NCBI RefSeq assembly: GCF_000196015.1 | Contig: NC_007973.1 | Location: 3,658,001-3,722,000 of the forward strand | Length of the DNA stretch: 64,000 bases | Direction: 5' to 3' | DNA from: Cupriavidus metallidurans CH34 | GTDB lineage: Bacteria; Pseudomonadota; Gammaproteobacteria; Burkholderiales; Burkholderiaceae | Shown: piece after piece, positions 7,370-17,200 of the stretch | Layout: every line of letters begins with the position of its first letter | How positions within the stretch are numbered: the stretch's first letter is position 1 | The notes under the pieces: generated by a model | Databases searched by the model: none | Seen by the model: the letters and a program-made list of their open reading frames with translations, nothing else | What the model was told of the DNA's origin: nothing | Position numbers and translations under genes: made by a program

Positions 7370-9721
7370 ATGATGAAAACCCGAGCCAACCAACCCGTCT
7401 TTCGTACCGCCTGCGCCCGCGCCGTCGTCCTGCTGTGCGGCCTGTCGCTGCTGGCGCCCGCCCCGCTCTGGGCCCAGCCATCCCAGCAGCCACCGCAACC
7501 GAACGACATCGGCTCGCGCAGCAATCGCGACCAGGTGGTGCTGAACTTCGTCAACGCCGATCTGGAGTCGGTGGTGAAGGCGGTCGGTCAGGCCACCGGC
7601 AAGAACTTCGTGATCGATCCGCGCGTGAAGGGCACCGTGAATCTGGTCACGGAGCAGCCGGTCTCGCGCGCGCAGGCGCTGGAAACGCTCGGTTCCGTGC
7701 TGCGGATGCAGGGTTACGCGATGGTCCAGTCCAACGGCTTCACCAAGGTCGTACCCGAAGCCGATGCCAAACTGCAGGGCTCGCCCACGGTTGTCGGTCC
7801 CAGCAGCAATCGCGGCGACCAGGTGGTGACGCAGGTCTTCCGCCTGAACTACGAATCGGCCAACAACCTGGTGCCAGTGCTGCGGCCGATGATCGCGCCG
7901 AACAACACGATCACCGCTTACCCGGCCAACAACACGCTGGTCATCACCGACTACGCGGACAATCTGCGCCGTCTGGCACGGATCATCGCCGCGGTGGATG
8001 CGCCCGCGTCCGGCGAAGTGGAGCTGATTCCGCTCAAGAACGCGATCGCCAGCGATGCAGCAGTGGTCCTGCAGAAACTGCTCGACCCGACCGCCGCCGC
8101 AGGTGGAGCCGGCGCTGGCGACGCGAGCCTGCGCACGACCGTCGTGGCGGAACCGCGCAGCAACTCGCTGATGATCCGCGCCTCCAGCCGCGCACGCGTG
8201 CAGCAGGCACGCCAGCTCATCGAGAAGATCGACCAGCCGTTCGCGCGCCCTGGCAACATCTGGGTGGTGCCGCTCAGGAATGCCGACGCCGTGAAGCTCG
8301 CGGCCACGCTGCGGGCCATCGTTGCGGCAGACAGCAGTTTCTCCAGCTCGACGCAACCCGGCGGCGGCGCGACGGGCGGCGCCGCAATGCAATCCACCTC
8401 ATTGCCGCAAGGCGGCCAGTACACCGGCGGCAATACCGGCAACTACAACCGCAGCGGCTCCGGCGGCGGCTTCGGCAGCGGCGGCAGCAACGCGTTCTCC
8501 GCATCGTTCGCGGTCAACCAGCAGCCAACCACGGGCGGCATCGTCCAGGCCGACCCGTCGACGAACTCGCTGATCATTACCGCCAGCGAGCCGGTGTACC
8601 GCAATCTGCGCGGCGTGATCGACGACCTCGACGCGCGGCGCGCGCAGGTCTACATCGAATCGATGATCGTGGAGGTCAGCGGCACGCTGGACAGCCAGCT
8701 TGGCATCCAGTGGCAAGGGCTGATCAATTCGGGCGGCAACACCGTCGGCTTCGCGGGGACCAACTTCGGTACCGGCGGCCAGAACATCATCAACCTGACT
8801 GCGGCGGCCGCGCTCTACAACCAGAACAAGACCGCCGGCCTGGCGGCCATCAGTGGCCTCGTGCCCGATGTGGGCGGCCTGAATCTTGGGGTGATCAACA
8901 AGGCCATCGGCCTGGGCGCGCTGCTCCACGCGCTGGGACAGAACACCAGCGTGAACCTGCTGTCCACGCCGAACCTGATCACACTCGAGAACGAGGAAGC
9001 GAAGATCCTCATCGGCCAGAACATTCCGATCACCACGGGATCGTACGCACAGACTGGCAGTTCGACCTCGGTGACGCCGTTCCAGACGTTCGACCGCAAG
9101 GATGTCGGCATCACGCTGCGCGTGCGCCCACAGATTTCCGAAGGCGGCTTGGTCAAGATGCAGATCTACCAGGAGTCTTCGCAAGTGGCGCCCGGCACGC
9201 TCACCAACCCGCAGGGCCCCACCACGAACGTGCGATCGATCGAAACCAATGTGCTCGTGGACGATGGCCAGATCATCGTGCTGGGCGGCCTGATCGAGGA
9301 CAACTACGGCGACAACGTCCAGAAAGTGCCGCTGCTCGGAGACATCCCCTACCTCGGCTCGTTGTTCCGCTACGAGAACAAGACCCGCTCGAAGACCAAT
9401 CTGCTGGTGTTCCTGCGCCCCTACGTGATGCGCACCACCACCGCCACGGATCGTCTGACGCAGGATCGCTACGACTTCATCCGCGGCCAGCAGCAGAACT
9501 TCGTCTCGCCGAACATGGTGGTCCGCGAGCTGAACACACCCGTGCTGCCGCCGGCCGATGCGCCGACCGCGCCGTTCGTCGACCCGCGCTACAACGGTCC
9601 GGTGCCCGGCCCGGTGCCCCTTGCGCCGGGACAACCGTCCACGTCCGCACCCGCGCCACAGACCGTGCCGCAGCCGGTACAGCGGCCGCTCTCGCAGACC
9701 ACTTCCGGCCAGGGCGCGTAA
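7370..9721 (+). CDS. gspD: Type II secretion outer-membrane secretin GspD
   Basis: A 783-residue secretin. A signal peptide (VVLLCGLSLLAPAPLWAQ) ends near residue 34. The N0 domain (VVLNFVNADLESVVKAVGQATGKNFVIDPRVKGTVNLV) and repeated N domains follow, then a long Gly/Ser/Asn-rich insert (about 330-385) inside the last N domain. The C-terminal secretin core has the conserved VLGGLIEDNYGDNVQKVPLLGDIPYLGSLFRYENKTRSKTNLLVFL block, and the tail is Pro-rich. It makes the 15-fold outer-membrane gate. The short Pro/Ala tail has no clear S-domain. No gspS pilotin gene is nearby. Confidence 0.96.
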   Translation: MMKTRANQPVFRTACARAVVLLCGLSLLAPAPLWAQPSQQPPQPNDIGSRSNRDQVVLNFVNADLESVVKAVGQATGKNFVIDPRVKGTVNLVTEQPVSRAQALETLGSVLRMQGYAMVQSNGFTKVVPEADAKLQGSPTVVGPSSNRGDQVVTQVFRLNYESANNLVPVLRPMIAPNNTITAYPANNTLVITDYADNLRRLARIIAAVDAPASGEVELIPLKNAIASDAAVVLQKLLDPTAAAGGAGAGDASLRTTVVAEPRSNSLMIRASSRARVQQARQLIEKIDQPFARPGNIWVVPLRNADAVKLAATLRAIVAADSSFSSSTQPGGGATGGAAMQSTSLPQGGQYTGGNTGNYNRSGSGGGFGSGGSNAFSASFAVNQQPTTGGIVQADPSTNSLIITASEPVYRNLRGVIDDLDARRAQVYIESMIVEVSGTLDSQLGIQWQGLINSGGNTVGFAGTNFGTGGQNIINLTAAAALYNQNKTAGLAAISGLVPDVGGLNLGVINKAIGLGALLHALGQNTSVNLLSTPNLITLENEEAKILIGQNIPITTGSYAQTGSSTSVTPFQTFDRKDVGITLRVRPQISEGGLVKMQIYQESSQVAPGTLTNPQGPTTNVRSIETNVLVDDGQIIVLGGLIEDNYGDNVQKVPLLGDIPYLGSLFRYENKTRSKTNLLVFLRPYVMRTTTATDRLTQDRYDFIRGQQQNFVSPNMVVRELNTPVLPPADAPTAPFVDPRYNGPVPGPVPLAPGQPSTSAPAPQTVPQPVQRPLSQTTSGQGA

Positions 9722-9735
9722 GGTCGAACATCATC

Positions 9736-11277
9736 ATGGCAACCGATACGCCAGTGACGGCACCCGCCGCGACAGAAACGCCACTCGAAGCCCCGTCGCC
9801 GATGGCGGCGCGGCTGGTCTCGTACACGTTCTCGCGCGAAGCACCGCTGCTGATCGCGCACCAACGCCCCGACGGACTCGAAGTCTGGGTCAGCCGCAAG
9901 ACCTCTCCGGCCGCGCTGGCCGAGGTGGCGCGCGTGCACGGCGCGTTGCATCTGCGCGTGCTGGAACAGGCCGAACTCGAGGCGGCGATGTCCGACGCCT
10001 ATAACCGCCAGGACGGCACCGCCGCGCAGGTGGTGGGCGAGGTGGAAGGCGAAGTCGATCTGTCGCGCCTGATGCAGGACATCCCGGCCGTGGAAGACCT
10101 GCTCGAGTCCGAGGACGATGCGCCAATCATCCGCATGATCAATGCGCTGCTGACGCAGGCCGCGCGCGAGCAGGCTTCCGATATCCACATCGAGCCGTTC
10201 GAATCGGCATCGGTCGTGCGTTTCCGTGTGGATGGCACGCTGCGCGACGTGGTGCGTCCGAAGAAGGCGCTGCATGGTGCCCTGATCTCGCGGATCAAGA
10301 TCATGGCGCAGCTCGACATTGCCGAGAAACGGTTGCCGCAGGATGGCCGCATCACGCTACGCGTGGGCGGACGGCCGGTGGACGTGCGCGTATCCACGCT
10401 GCCGACCGGACACGGCGAGCGCGCGGTGCTGCGTCTGCTCGACAAGGAAGCGGGCCGTCTCGATCTGGCCAAGCTCGGCATGGCGCGCTCGACGCTGGGC
10501 AGCTTCGATGATCTGATTCGCCAGCCACACGGCATCGTGCTGGTGACCGGACCCACGGGCTCGGGCAAGACCACGACGTTGTACGCGGCGCTATCGCGGC
10601 TGGACTCCCATACGACCAACATCATGACCGTCGAGGACCCGATCGAATACGATCTCGACGGCATCGGACAGACGCAGGTCAACGCGCGCATCGACATGAC
10701 CTTCGCGAAGGCCCTGCGCGCGATTCTGCGTCAGGACCCGGACGTGGTCATGATCGGCGAAATCCGCGACCTCGAAACCGCGCAGATCGCGGTGCAGGCT
10801 TCGCTGACCGGCCACCTCGTGCTGGCCACGCTGCACACCAACGATTCAGCCTCAGCCGTAACTCGGCTGGTCGACATGGGCATCGAGCCGTTCCTGCTTT
10901 CCTCGTCGCTGATCGGCGTGCTGGCGCAGCGGCTGGTGCGCCGTCTCTGCCCGCACTGCAAGCGCGAGGAAGTCATCGAAGTCACACCGGGCGAATCCGA
11001 GACGCTTCTTGCCGACGGCAAGCCACTGCAGCGCGTATGGCACCCGGTTGGTTGCGACAAGTGCGGAAATTCCGGCTATCAAGGCCGTATGGGTGTGTAT
11101 GAACTGCTGACTGTCGATGCCGAAATCCAGACGATGATCCACCGCCAGCAGCCCGAGTCCGAGATCAAGCAACGGGCGCTGGCCAAGGGCATGCACACGA
11201 TGCGCGGTGATGCGCAGCGCTGGATCGACAGCGGCGCCACTTCGCTTGAAGAAGTGCTGCGCGTGTCGCGCGACTAG
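9736..11277 (+). CDS. gspE: Type II secretion ATPase GspE
   Basis: A 513-residue secretion ATPase. It has an N1E/N2E region (about 1-150), Walker A GPTGSGKTTT near residue 272, an Asp box (TVEDPIEYDLDGIGQTQVN), Walker B (PDVVMIGEIRD), a His box (GHLVLATLHTNDSASA) and a tetracysteine zinc site CPHC (about 404) with CDKC (about 440). It powers pseudopilus assembly from the cytoplasmic side of GspL/GspF. The ATG at 9736 follows gspD by 14 bases; the open frame runs far upstream through gspD, but that part is a shadow. Confidence 0.96.
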   Translation: MATDTPVTAPAATETPLEAPSPMAARLVSYTFSREAPLLIAHQRPDGLEVWVSRKTSPAALAEVARVHGALHLRVLEQAELEAAMSDAYNRQDGTAAQVVGEVEGEVDLSRLMQDIPAVEDLLESEDDAPIIRMINALLTQAAREQASDIHIEPFESASVVRFRVDGTLRDVVRPKKALHGALISRIKIMAQLDIAEKRLPQDGRITLRVGGRPVDVRVSTLPTGHGERAVLRLLDKEAGRLDLAKLGMARSTLGSFDDLIRQPHGIVLVTGPTGSGKTTTLYAALSRLDSHTTNIMTVEDPIEYDLDGIGQTQVNARIDMTFAKALRAILRQDPDVVMIGEIRDLETAQIAVQASLTGHLVLATLHTNDSASAVTRLVDMGIEPFLLSSSLIGVLAQRLVRRLCPHCKREEVIEVTPGESETLLADGKPLQRVWHPVGCDKCGNSGYQGRMGVYELLTVDAEIQTMIHRQQPESEIKQRALAKGMHTMRGDAQRWIDSGATSLEEVLRVSRD

Positions 11278-11297
11278 AGCGAAGGAGCCCGCGCAGT

Positions 11298-12515
11298 ATG
11301 CCCGCCTATCGCTATGAAGCCGCCGACGCCGCCGGCCGTGCAGATCGCGGCGTCATCGAGGCCGACAGCCCAAAGCAGGCGCGCGCGCAACTTCGCGCAC
11401 GCGGACTGACGCCGATCATCGTTGACCCGCTAGCCGGCGCTGGGCTGGCCAAGCGCAGCGGCAGCAGCGCGTTCGTGCGCCGGCTGTCGACGCAGGAGCA
11501 GGCGCTGTTCACGCGCCAGCTCGCCAGCCTGATCGTGTCGGGCCTGCCGCTCGACGAAGCCCTGGGCGCGCTTGCCGATCAAGCCGAACGCCAGTACGTG
11601 CATGAGCTCCTTGCGGGCATCCGCGCCGAAGTCATGGGCGGCAGCTCGCTCTCCGTGGCGCTGGCCCAGCACCCCAAGGATTTTCCGGACATCTACCGTG
11701 CGCTGGTTTCTGCCGGCGAGCATTCGGGCCATCTCGGCATGGTGCTCGAACGGTTGGCCACCTACATCGAGACGCGCAACACGCTGACGTCGAAGATCCG
11801 GCTCGCGTTCACGTACCCAGCCATCGTCACGGTGGTGGCGTTCGCGATCGTGATCTTCCTGCTGTCGTATGTGGTGCCGCAGGTGGTCAGCGTGTTTGCC
11901 AACACCAAGCAGAAGCTGCCCACGCTGACCGTGATCATGCTGGCGCTGTCAGATTTCGTGCGCAACTGGTGGTGGGCCGCGCTGGGTGTCATCGCCGCGG
12001 TCGTGGCAATCATTCGCAGCCTGCTGAAGCAGCCCGACGTTCGTCTGGCATGGCACCGCTGGCTACTGACCGCGCCGCTGGTCGGCAAGCTGATTCGCGG
12101 GTACAACACGGCGCGCTTCGCCAGCACGCTGTCGATTCTCGTATCGGCCGGCGTGCCGATCCTGCGCAGCCTGCAAGCCGCCGGAGAAACACTGACCAAT
12201 CAGGCGCTCAAGGCCAACGTCGAAGACGCCACCACGCGCGTGCGCGAAGGCGCATCGCTGGCGCGCGCGCTGGCTGCCCAGAACCAGTTTCCTCCGGTGT
12301 TGGTGCACCTGATCCGGTCCGGCGAGGCCACCGGCAACCTGCCGACGATGCTCGACCGCGCAGCCACCGGCGAAGGCCAGGAACTGGAGCGCCGTACGCT
12401 GTTCCTGACCAGCCTGCTTGAGCCACTGCTGATTCTGACGATGGGTGTGGTGGTGCTGATGATCGTGCTGGCCGTGCTAATGCCGATCATCGAGATCAAT
12501 CAGCTGGTCAGATAG
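11298..12515 (+). CDS. gspF: Type II secretion inner-membrane protein GspF
   Basis: A 405-residue polytopic protein with two GspF cytoplasmic domains (about 70-170 and 270-370) and three membrane segments (near 172-198, 220-240 and 375-398). It starts MPAYRYEAADAAGRADRG and has the QEQALFTRQLASLIVSGLPLDEAL block typical of the family. An AAGGAG ribosome site lies ahead of the ATG. It is the last gene of the gsp run, 20 bases after gspE. Confidence 0.95.
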   Translation: MPAYRYEAADAAGRADRGVIEADSPKQARAQLRARGLTPIIVDPLAGAGLAKRSGSSAFVRRLSTQEQALFTRQLASLIVSGLPLDEALGALADQAERQYVHELLAGIRAEVMGGSSLSVALAQHPKDFPDIYRALVSAGEHSGHLGMVLERLATYIETRNTLTSKIRLAFTYPAIVTVVAFAIVIFLLSYVVPQVVSVFANTKQKLPTLTVIMLALSDFVRNWWWAALGVIAAVVAIIRSLLKQPDVRLAWHRWLLTAPLVGKLIRGYNTARFASTLSILVSAGVPILRSLQAAGETLTNQALKANVEDATTRVREGASLARALAAQNQFPPVLVHLIRSGEATGNLPTMLDRAATGEGQELERRTLFLTSLLEPLLILTMGVVVLMIVLAVLMPIIEINQLVR

Positions 12516-12538
12516 CGCGTCAGTTGTTGAGGCGCTGA

Positions 12539-12625
12539 CTCTCTCCCGCGCAAGGGAGAGAGGAACAAACCGATTGCGTTGAATCTGCACGAGGTTCTCG
12601 TCCTCTCCCGCCTGCAGGAGAGGAC
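12539..12625. repeat. Two adjacent short palindromes after gspF
   Basis: Two stem-loops stand 37 bases apart: CTCTCTCCC-gcgcaa-GGGAGAGAG (12539-12562) and GTCCTCTCC-n8-GGAGAGGAC (12600-12625). Each has a perfect 9-base-pair stem with the same CCTCTCC-type core. There is no T-run, so they are not classic intrinsic terminators. They lie between the converging gspF and NYN genes, a usual place for REP-like dispersed palindromes that stabilise mRNA 3' ends. Confidence 0.6.
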
Positions 12626-12649
12626 AGCGACGTCAGACCACGACGGCGC

Positions 12650-13948
12650 TTACTCCGCTGCAGCCGCCTTCTTCGCCGGCGCCCGCTTGCGCGGTGCGGC
12701 CTTCTTTGCCGCAGGCTTCTTCTTCGCCGGCTTCTTGGCTTCCTCCGCAGGCGCTGCCGCCTTCGTCTCCTCGGGCACGTCTACCTGTGCCGACAGCACG
12801 GTCGCGCCGGGCGCCGAGAACACCGACTGGTCGATCGGCCACGGGGTATCGCTCAGCGTGACATCGGGACGCTTGCCGCGCTTGCCGCCCGCCTTCGGCC
12901 TCTCGGTGGAGACCTCCACGGCCTCCTGAATCAGCGTTGAGGCGGAACCGGCTGCGTCGTCGTCTTCCTCTTCCGTCACCCGAGCGGGCTCGGTTGCCGG
13001 TATGACTGCCACGGGTTCGGGCGCGGGCTGCACGGGTCGTGCGGGTGCCGGGGCCGGACGCTGCTGCTGTGGCTGGGCTTGCTGCGATGGCTGCTGCGAC
13101 TGGGACGGCTGGGACGACTGCCCCTGCTGCTGCGGCTGCTGTTGCTGCTGCGGTTGCGCCGGCTGCGGCTGCCCACCACCCTCACCCTTGTTGCGCTTCT
13201 TCAGCCGCACCCAGAGGGTCTTGTTATTGCCGCCATTGCGCGTTTCCACCTCGAACAGGTTCGTCGCCGTCACCAGCTCCGAAAGCTTGCCGTAGCCATA
13301 GTTACGCGAATCGAATTCCGGGGCCTGCTTGGCGATGTAGTTGCCGATGCCACCGAGCGTGGACCAGCCATCCTCGTCGGACACGGCTTGCGACGCGCTC
13401 TGCAGCAGCCGCACCAGACGCGAATCCTGGCGCAGTTCCTGGGTCGTGCGCTTGCGTGCCGGCGCGCTCCCGGTCTCGGAGTCGGAATCCGAATCGGCGT
13501 CCGCGCGCAGCACATCGGAGTAGATGAACTTGTCGCACGCGGTCACGAACGGCTTCGGCGTCTTGCGTTCGCCGAAACCGTAGACGGTCAGGCCCTGTTC
13601 GCGGATGCGCGATGCCAGGCGCGTGAAATCGCTATCGCTGGAGACGATGCAGAACCCGTCGAAGCGGCCCGTGTAGAGCAGGTCCATCGCGTCGATGATC
13701 ATCGCGCTGTCGGTGGCGTTCTTGCCCACGGTGTAGCGGAACTGCTGGATCGGCTGGATCGAGTGCGCCAGCAGGCGGTCCTTCCAGCCCGACAGGTTAG
13801 GACGCGTCCAGTCGCCGTAGATACGCTTGACGGCGGCAACGCCGTACTTGGCCACTTCGGCCAGCAGGCCTTCGACGATGGCAGGCGCCGCGTTGTCGGC
13901 ATCGATCAGCACGGCCAGGGTCGCGCCCTGGCGAGGAGTATTGGTCAT
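12650..13948 (-). CDS. NYN-domain protein with LOTUS/OST-HTH domain and basic tail
   Basis: A 432-residue protein. The N-terminal NYN (PIN-like) domain has the acidic residues of this nuclease fold: LIDADNA (14-20), DSAMIIDAMDLL (about 80) and IVSSDSDFTRL (about 104). An Asp/Ser-rich linker leads to a LOTUS/OST-HTH RNA-binding domain (RLVRLLQSASQAVSDEDGW to KTLWVRLKKRN, about 180-260). A Gln/Pro-rich low-complexity part follows, and the last about 40 residues are a Lys/Ala/Pro repeat like histone H1 (AKKPAKKKPAAKKAAPRKRA). NYN-LOTUS proteins are thought to bind or cut RNA; the exact target is unknown. The start MTNTPRQGATLAVLIDADN was chosen by homology; the frame stays open 57 codons upstream. 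Confidence 0.85.
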   Translation of the reverse strand: MTNTPRQGATLAVLIDADNAAPAIVEGLLAEVAKYGVAAVKRIYGDWTRPNLSGWKDRLLAHSIQPIQQFRYTVGKNATDSAMIIDAMDLLYTGRFDGFCIVSSDSDFTRLASRIREQGLTVYGFGERKTPKPFVTACDKFIYSDVLRADADSDSDSETGSAPARKRTTQELRQDSRLVRLLQSASQAVSDEDGWSTLGGIGNYIAKQAPEFDSRNYGYGKLSELVTATNLFEVETRNGGNNKTLWVRLKKRNKGEGGGQPQPAQPQQQQQPQQQGQSSQPSQSQQPSQQAQPQQQRPAPAPARPVQPAPEPVAVIPATEPARVTEEEDDDAAGSASTLIQEAVEVSTERPKAGGKRGKRPDVTLSDTPWPIDQSVFSAPGATVLSAQVDVPEETKAAAPAEEAKKPAKKKPAAKKAAPRKRAPAKKAAAAE

Positions 13949-14255
13949 GGTCGGAGTTGGATGGGGCGGGTTGCACCACGACAGGATACGCCGTGGTGGC
14001 GCGCGGTCTACATCGTGGCTCGCGCGTGCGCCGTTTGGATGCACCGCAGTGTACACGTGTGGCGTATGCGTATACGGGAAATCACGGGGGTCCCGGGCGC
14101 GATTTATGCTGCATCGCACGGTACCGCGGCCTGCACGCCGGTGCTACCATGCCGCGCAGAGACACGGTCGTCCAATGGCTCCAAAAGAGACTGCGAACGG
14201 CTGCCCACAACTGATGTGTCGGTGATCCCGACAGCATGCCCCTAGAGGAGCACAA
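13949..14255. other. Divergent intergenic region, NYN gene / indolepyruvate oxidoreductase
   Basis: About 307 bases with no convincing gene. It should hold both divergent promoters. The only clear marks are GTGTACACGTGT (14050-14061) and the 10-mer CGTATACGGG (14069-14078). The 10-mer recurs exactly at 25234-25243 in the repeat-rich gap after tag. Confidence 0.4.
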
Positions 14256-17200
14256 ATGAATGCCCCACTGACCCCTCCGGTCAGCGACGCCATCCGTCGC
14301 GCGCTCGAAAACGTTTCCCTCGAAGACAAGTACACGCTGGAACGCGGCCGCATCTACATCAGCGGCACGCAGGCACTGGTACGTCTTCCGATGCTGCAAC
14401 AGGAACGCGACCGCGCCTCCGGCCTGAATACCGCAGGCTTCATCTCCGGCTACCGCGGCTCGCCGCTCGGCGCGCTCGACCAGTCACTCTGGAAAGCCAA
14501 GAAGCACCTTGCGGCGCACAACGTCGTGTTCCAGGCCGGCCTGAACGAAGACCTTGCCGCCACCTCCGTCTGGGGATCGCAGCAGGTCAACATGTATCCG
14601 GACGCCAAGTTCGATGGCGTGTTCGGCATGTGGTACGGCAAGGGTCCGGGTGTCGACCGCACCGGCGACGTCTTCAAGCACGCCAACTCGGCCGGCTCCA
14701 GCAGGCACGGCGGCGTACTGGTGCTGGCCGGTGACGATCACTCGGCCAAGTCCTCCACGCTGGCGCACCAGTCGGAACACATCTTCAAGGCCTGCGGCCT
14801 GCCCGTGCTCTACCCGTCGAATGTGCAGGAGTACCTGGACTACGGCCTGCATGGCTGGGCGATGAGCCGCTACTCGGGTCTGTGGGTGGCCATGAAGTGC
14901 GTGACCGATGTGGTGGAATCTTCGGCATCGGTTGAACTCGACCCGCACCGCGTGCGGATCGTTCTGCCCGATGACTTCGCGCTGCCCCAGGGCGGCCTGA
15001 ATATCCGCTGGCCGGACCCGCCGCTGGAACAGGAAGCCCGCCTGCTCGACTACAAGTGGTACGCGGGGCTGGCCTATGTGCGCGCCAACAAGATCGACCG
15101 CATCGAGATCGATTCGCCGCACGCGCGCTTCGGCATCATGACCGCTGGCAAGGCCTATCTCGACACGCGCCAGGCACTGTCCGACCTGGGGCTGGACGAC
15201 GAGACCTGCGCCCGCATCGGCATCCGGCTCTACAAGGTGGGCTGCGTGTGGCCGCTCGAAGCGCATGGCGCGCGTGCGTTCGCCGAGGGTCTGCATGAAA
15301 TCCTGGTCGTCGAAGAAAAGCGCCAGATCATGGAGTACGCGCTCAAGGAAGAGCTGTACAACTGGCGCGACGACGTGCGTCCCAAGGTCTACGGCAAGTT
15401 CGACGAGAAGGACAACGCGGGTGGCGAATGGTCGATCCCGCAGAACAACTGGCTGCTGCCGGCGCACTACGAGCTGTCCCCGGCGATCATCGCCAAGGCC
15501 ATCGCCACGCGGCTCGAGAAGTTCGACCTGCCGAGCGACATCCGCGCGCGCATCGAGGCGCGCCTGGCCCTGATCCAGGCGAAGGAAAAAGCGCTGGCCA
15601 CGCCGCGCGTCACCGCCGAGCGCAAGCCGTGGTTCTGCTCGGGCTGTCCGCACAACACGTCGACCAACGTGCCCGAGGGTTCGCGCGCGCTGGCCGGCAT
15701 CGGCTGCCACTACATGACGGTCTGGATGGACCGCAATACCAGCACGTTCAGCCAGATGGGCGGCGAAGGCGTGGCGTGGATCGGCCAGGCGCCGTTTGCC
15801 GGCGATAACCACGTGTTCGCCAATCTGGGCGACGGCACGTACTTCCACTCCGGCCTGCTGGCGATCCGCGCGTCGATCTCGGCCGGTGTGAACATCACCT
15901 ACAAGATCCTCTACAACGACGCGGTGGCAATGACCGGCGGCCAGCCCGTCGACGGTCAGCTTTCGGTGCAGGACATCGCTTTCCAGGTGGCCGCCGAGGG
16001 TGCGAGGAAGATCGTCATCGTCACGGACCAGCCCGAGAAGTACAACAGCGCGATCAAGCTGCCCGAGGGTCTGACCGTGCATCCACGCGAGGAACTCGAC
16101 AACATCCAGCGCGAACTGCGCGAGGTGCCTGGCTGCACGATCCTGATCTACGACCAGACCTGCGCCACGGAGAAGCGTCGCCGCCGCAAGCGCGGCACGT
16201 TCCCTGATCCGGCACGCCGCGCGTTCATCAACGACGCCGTGTGCGAAGGCTGCGGCGACTGCTCGGTCAAGTCGAACTGCCTCTCCGTGGAACCGCTGGA
16301 GACCGAACTCGGCACCAAGCGCCAGATCAACCAGTCGTCGTGCAACAAGGACTTCTCGTGCGTGAACGGCTTCTGCCCGAGCTTTGTCACGGCCGAAGGC
16401 GCGCAGGTGCGCAAGCCTCAGGCCACTGGCATGTCGATGGGAGGACTGCCCGCGCTGCCCGAACCCGTGCTGCCGACGATGCGCCGTTCGTACGGCATCC
16501 TCGTGACCGGCGTGGGCGGTACCGGCGTGGTGACGATCGGCGGCCTGCTCGGCATGGCGGCGCACCTGGAGAACAAGGGTGTGACGGTGCTCGACATGGC
16601 CGGCCTGGCGCAGAAAGGTGGCGCCGTGCTGTCGCATGTGCAGATCGCGGCCAAGCCGGATGACCTGCACGCCACGCGCATCGCGATGGGCGAGGCCGAT
16701 CTCGTGATCGGTTGCGACGCCATCGTGTCGGCCACCGATGAGGTCATCTCGAAGACGCAGACGGGCCGCACGCGTGCCGTGGTCAACACGGCACAAACCC
16801 CGACCGCCGCGTTCATCAAGGACCCGAAGTGGCAGTTCCCGGGCCTGTCCGCCGAGCAGGACATCCGCAATGCGGTCGGCGAGGCCTGCGACTTCATCAA
16901 TGCCAGCGCGCTGGCCGTGGCGCTGCTTGGTGACGCGATCTACACGAACCCGCTGGTGCTGGGCTACGCGTGGCAGAAGGGCTGGATTCCGCTGTCGCTC
17001 GAAGCGCTCGTGCGTGCGATCGAACTGAACGGTGTCTCGGTCGACAAGAACAAGGCCGCATTCGACTGGGGCCGCCACATGGCGCACGACCCCGATCACG
17101 TGCTGTCGCTTACCGGCAAGCTCAAGACGCAGACGGAAGGCGCGGATGTGGTGAAGCTGCCGACGTCGTCGGGCGCGCTGCTGGAGAAGCTGATCACCAA

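Noticed and set aside
7435..9735. Upstream extension of the gspE frame through gspD
   Set aside because: Real GspE starts at 9736 by homology and length; the earlier part is out-of-frame gspD.
12579..12929. 116-codon plus-strand frame at the end of the NYN gene
   Set aside because: Its Ala/Phe-rich sequence is the reverse reading of the Lys/Ala tail of the NYN protein.
13075..13160. Trinucleotide-like CTG/TGC-rich stretch as a DNA repeat element
   Set aside because: It is the coding sequence of the Gln-rich linker in the NYN protein, read in the opposite strand.
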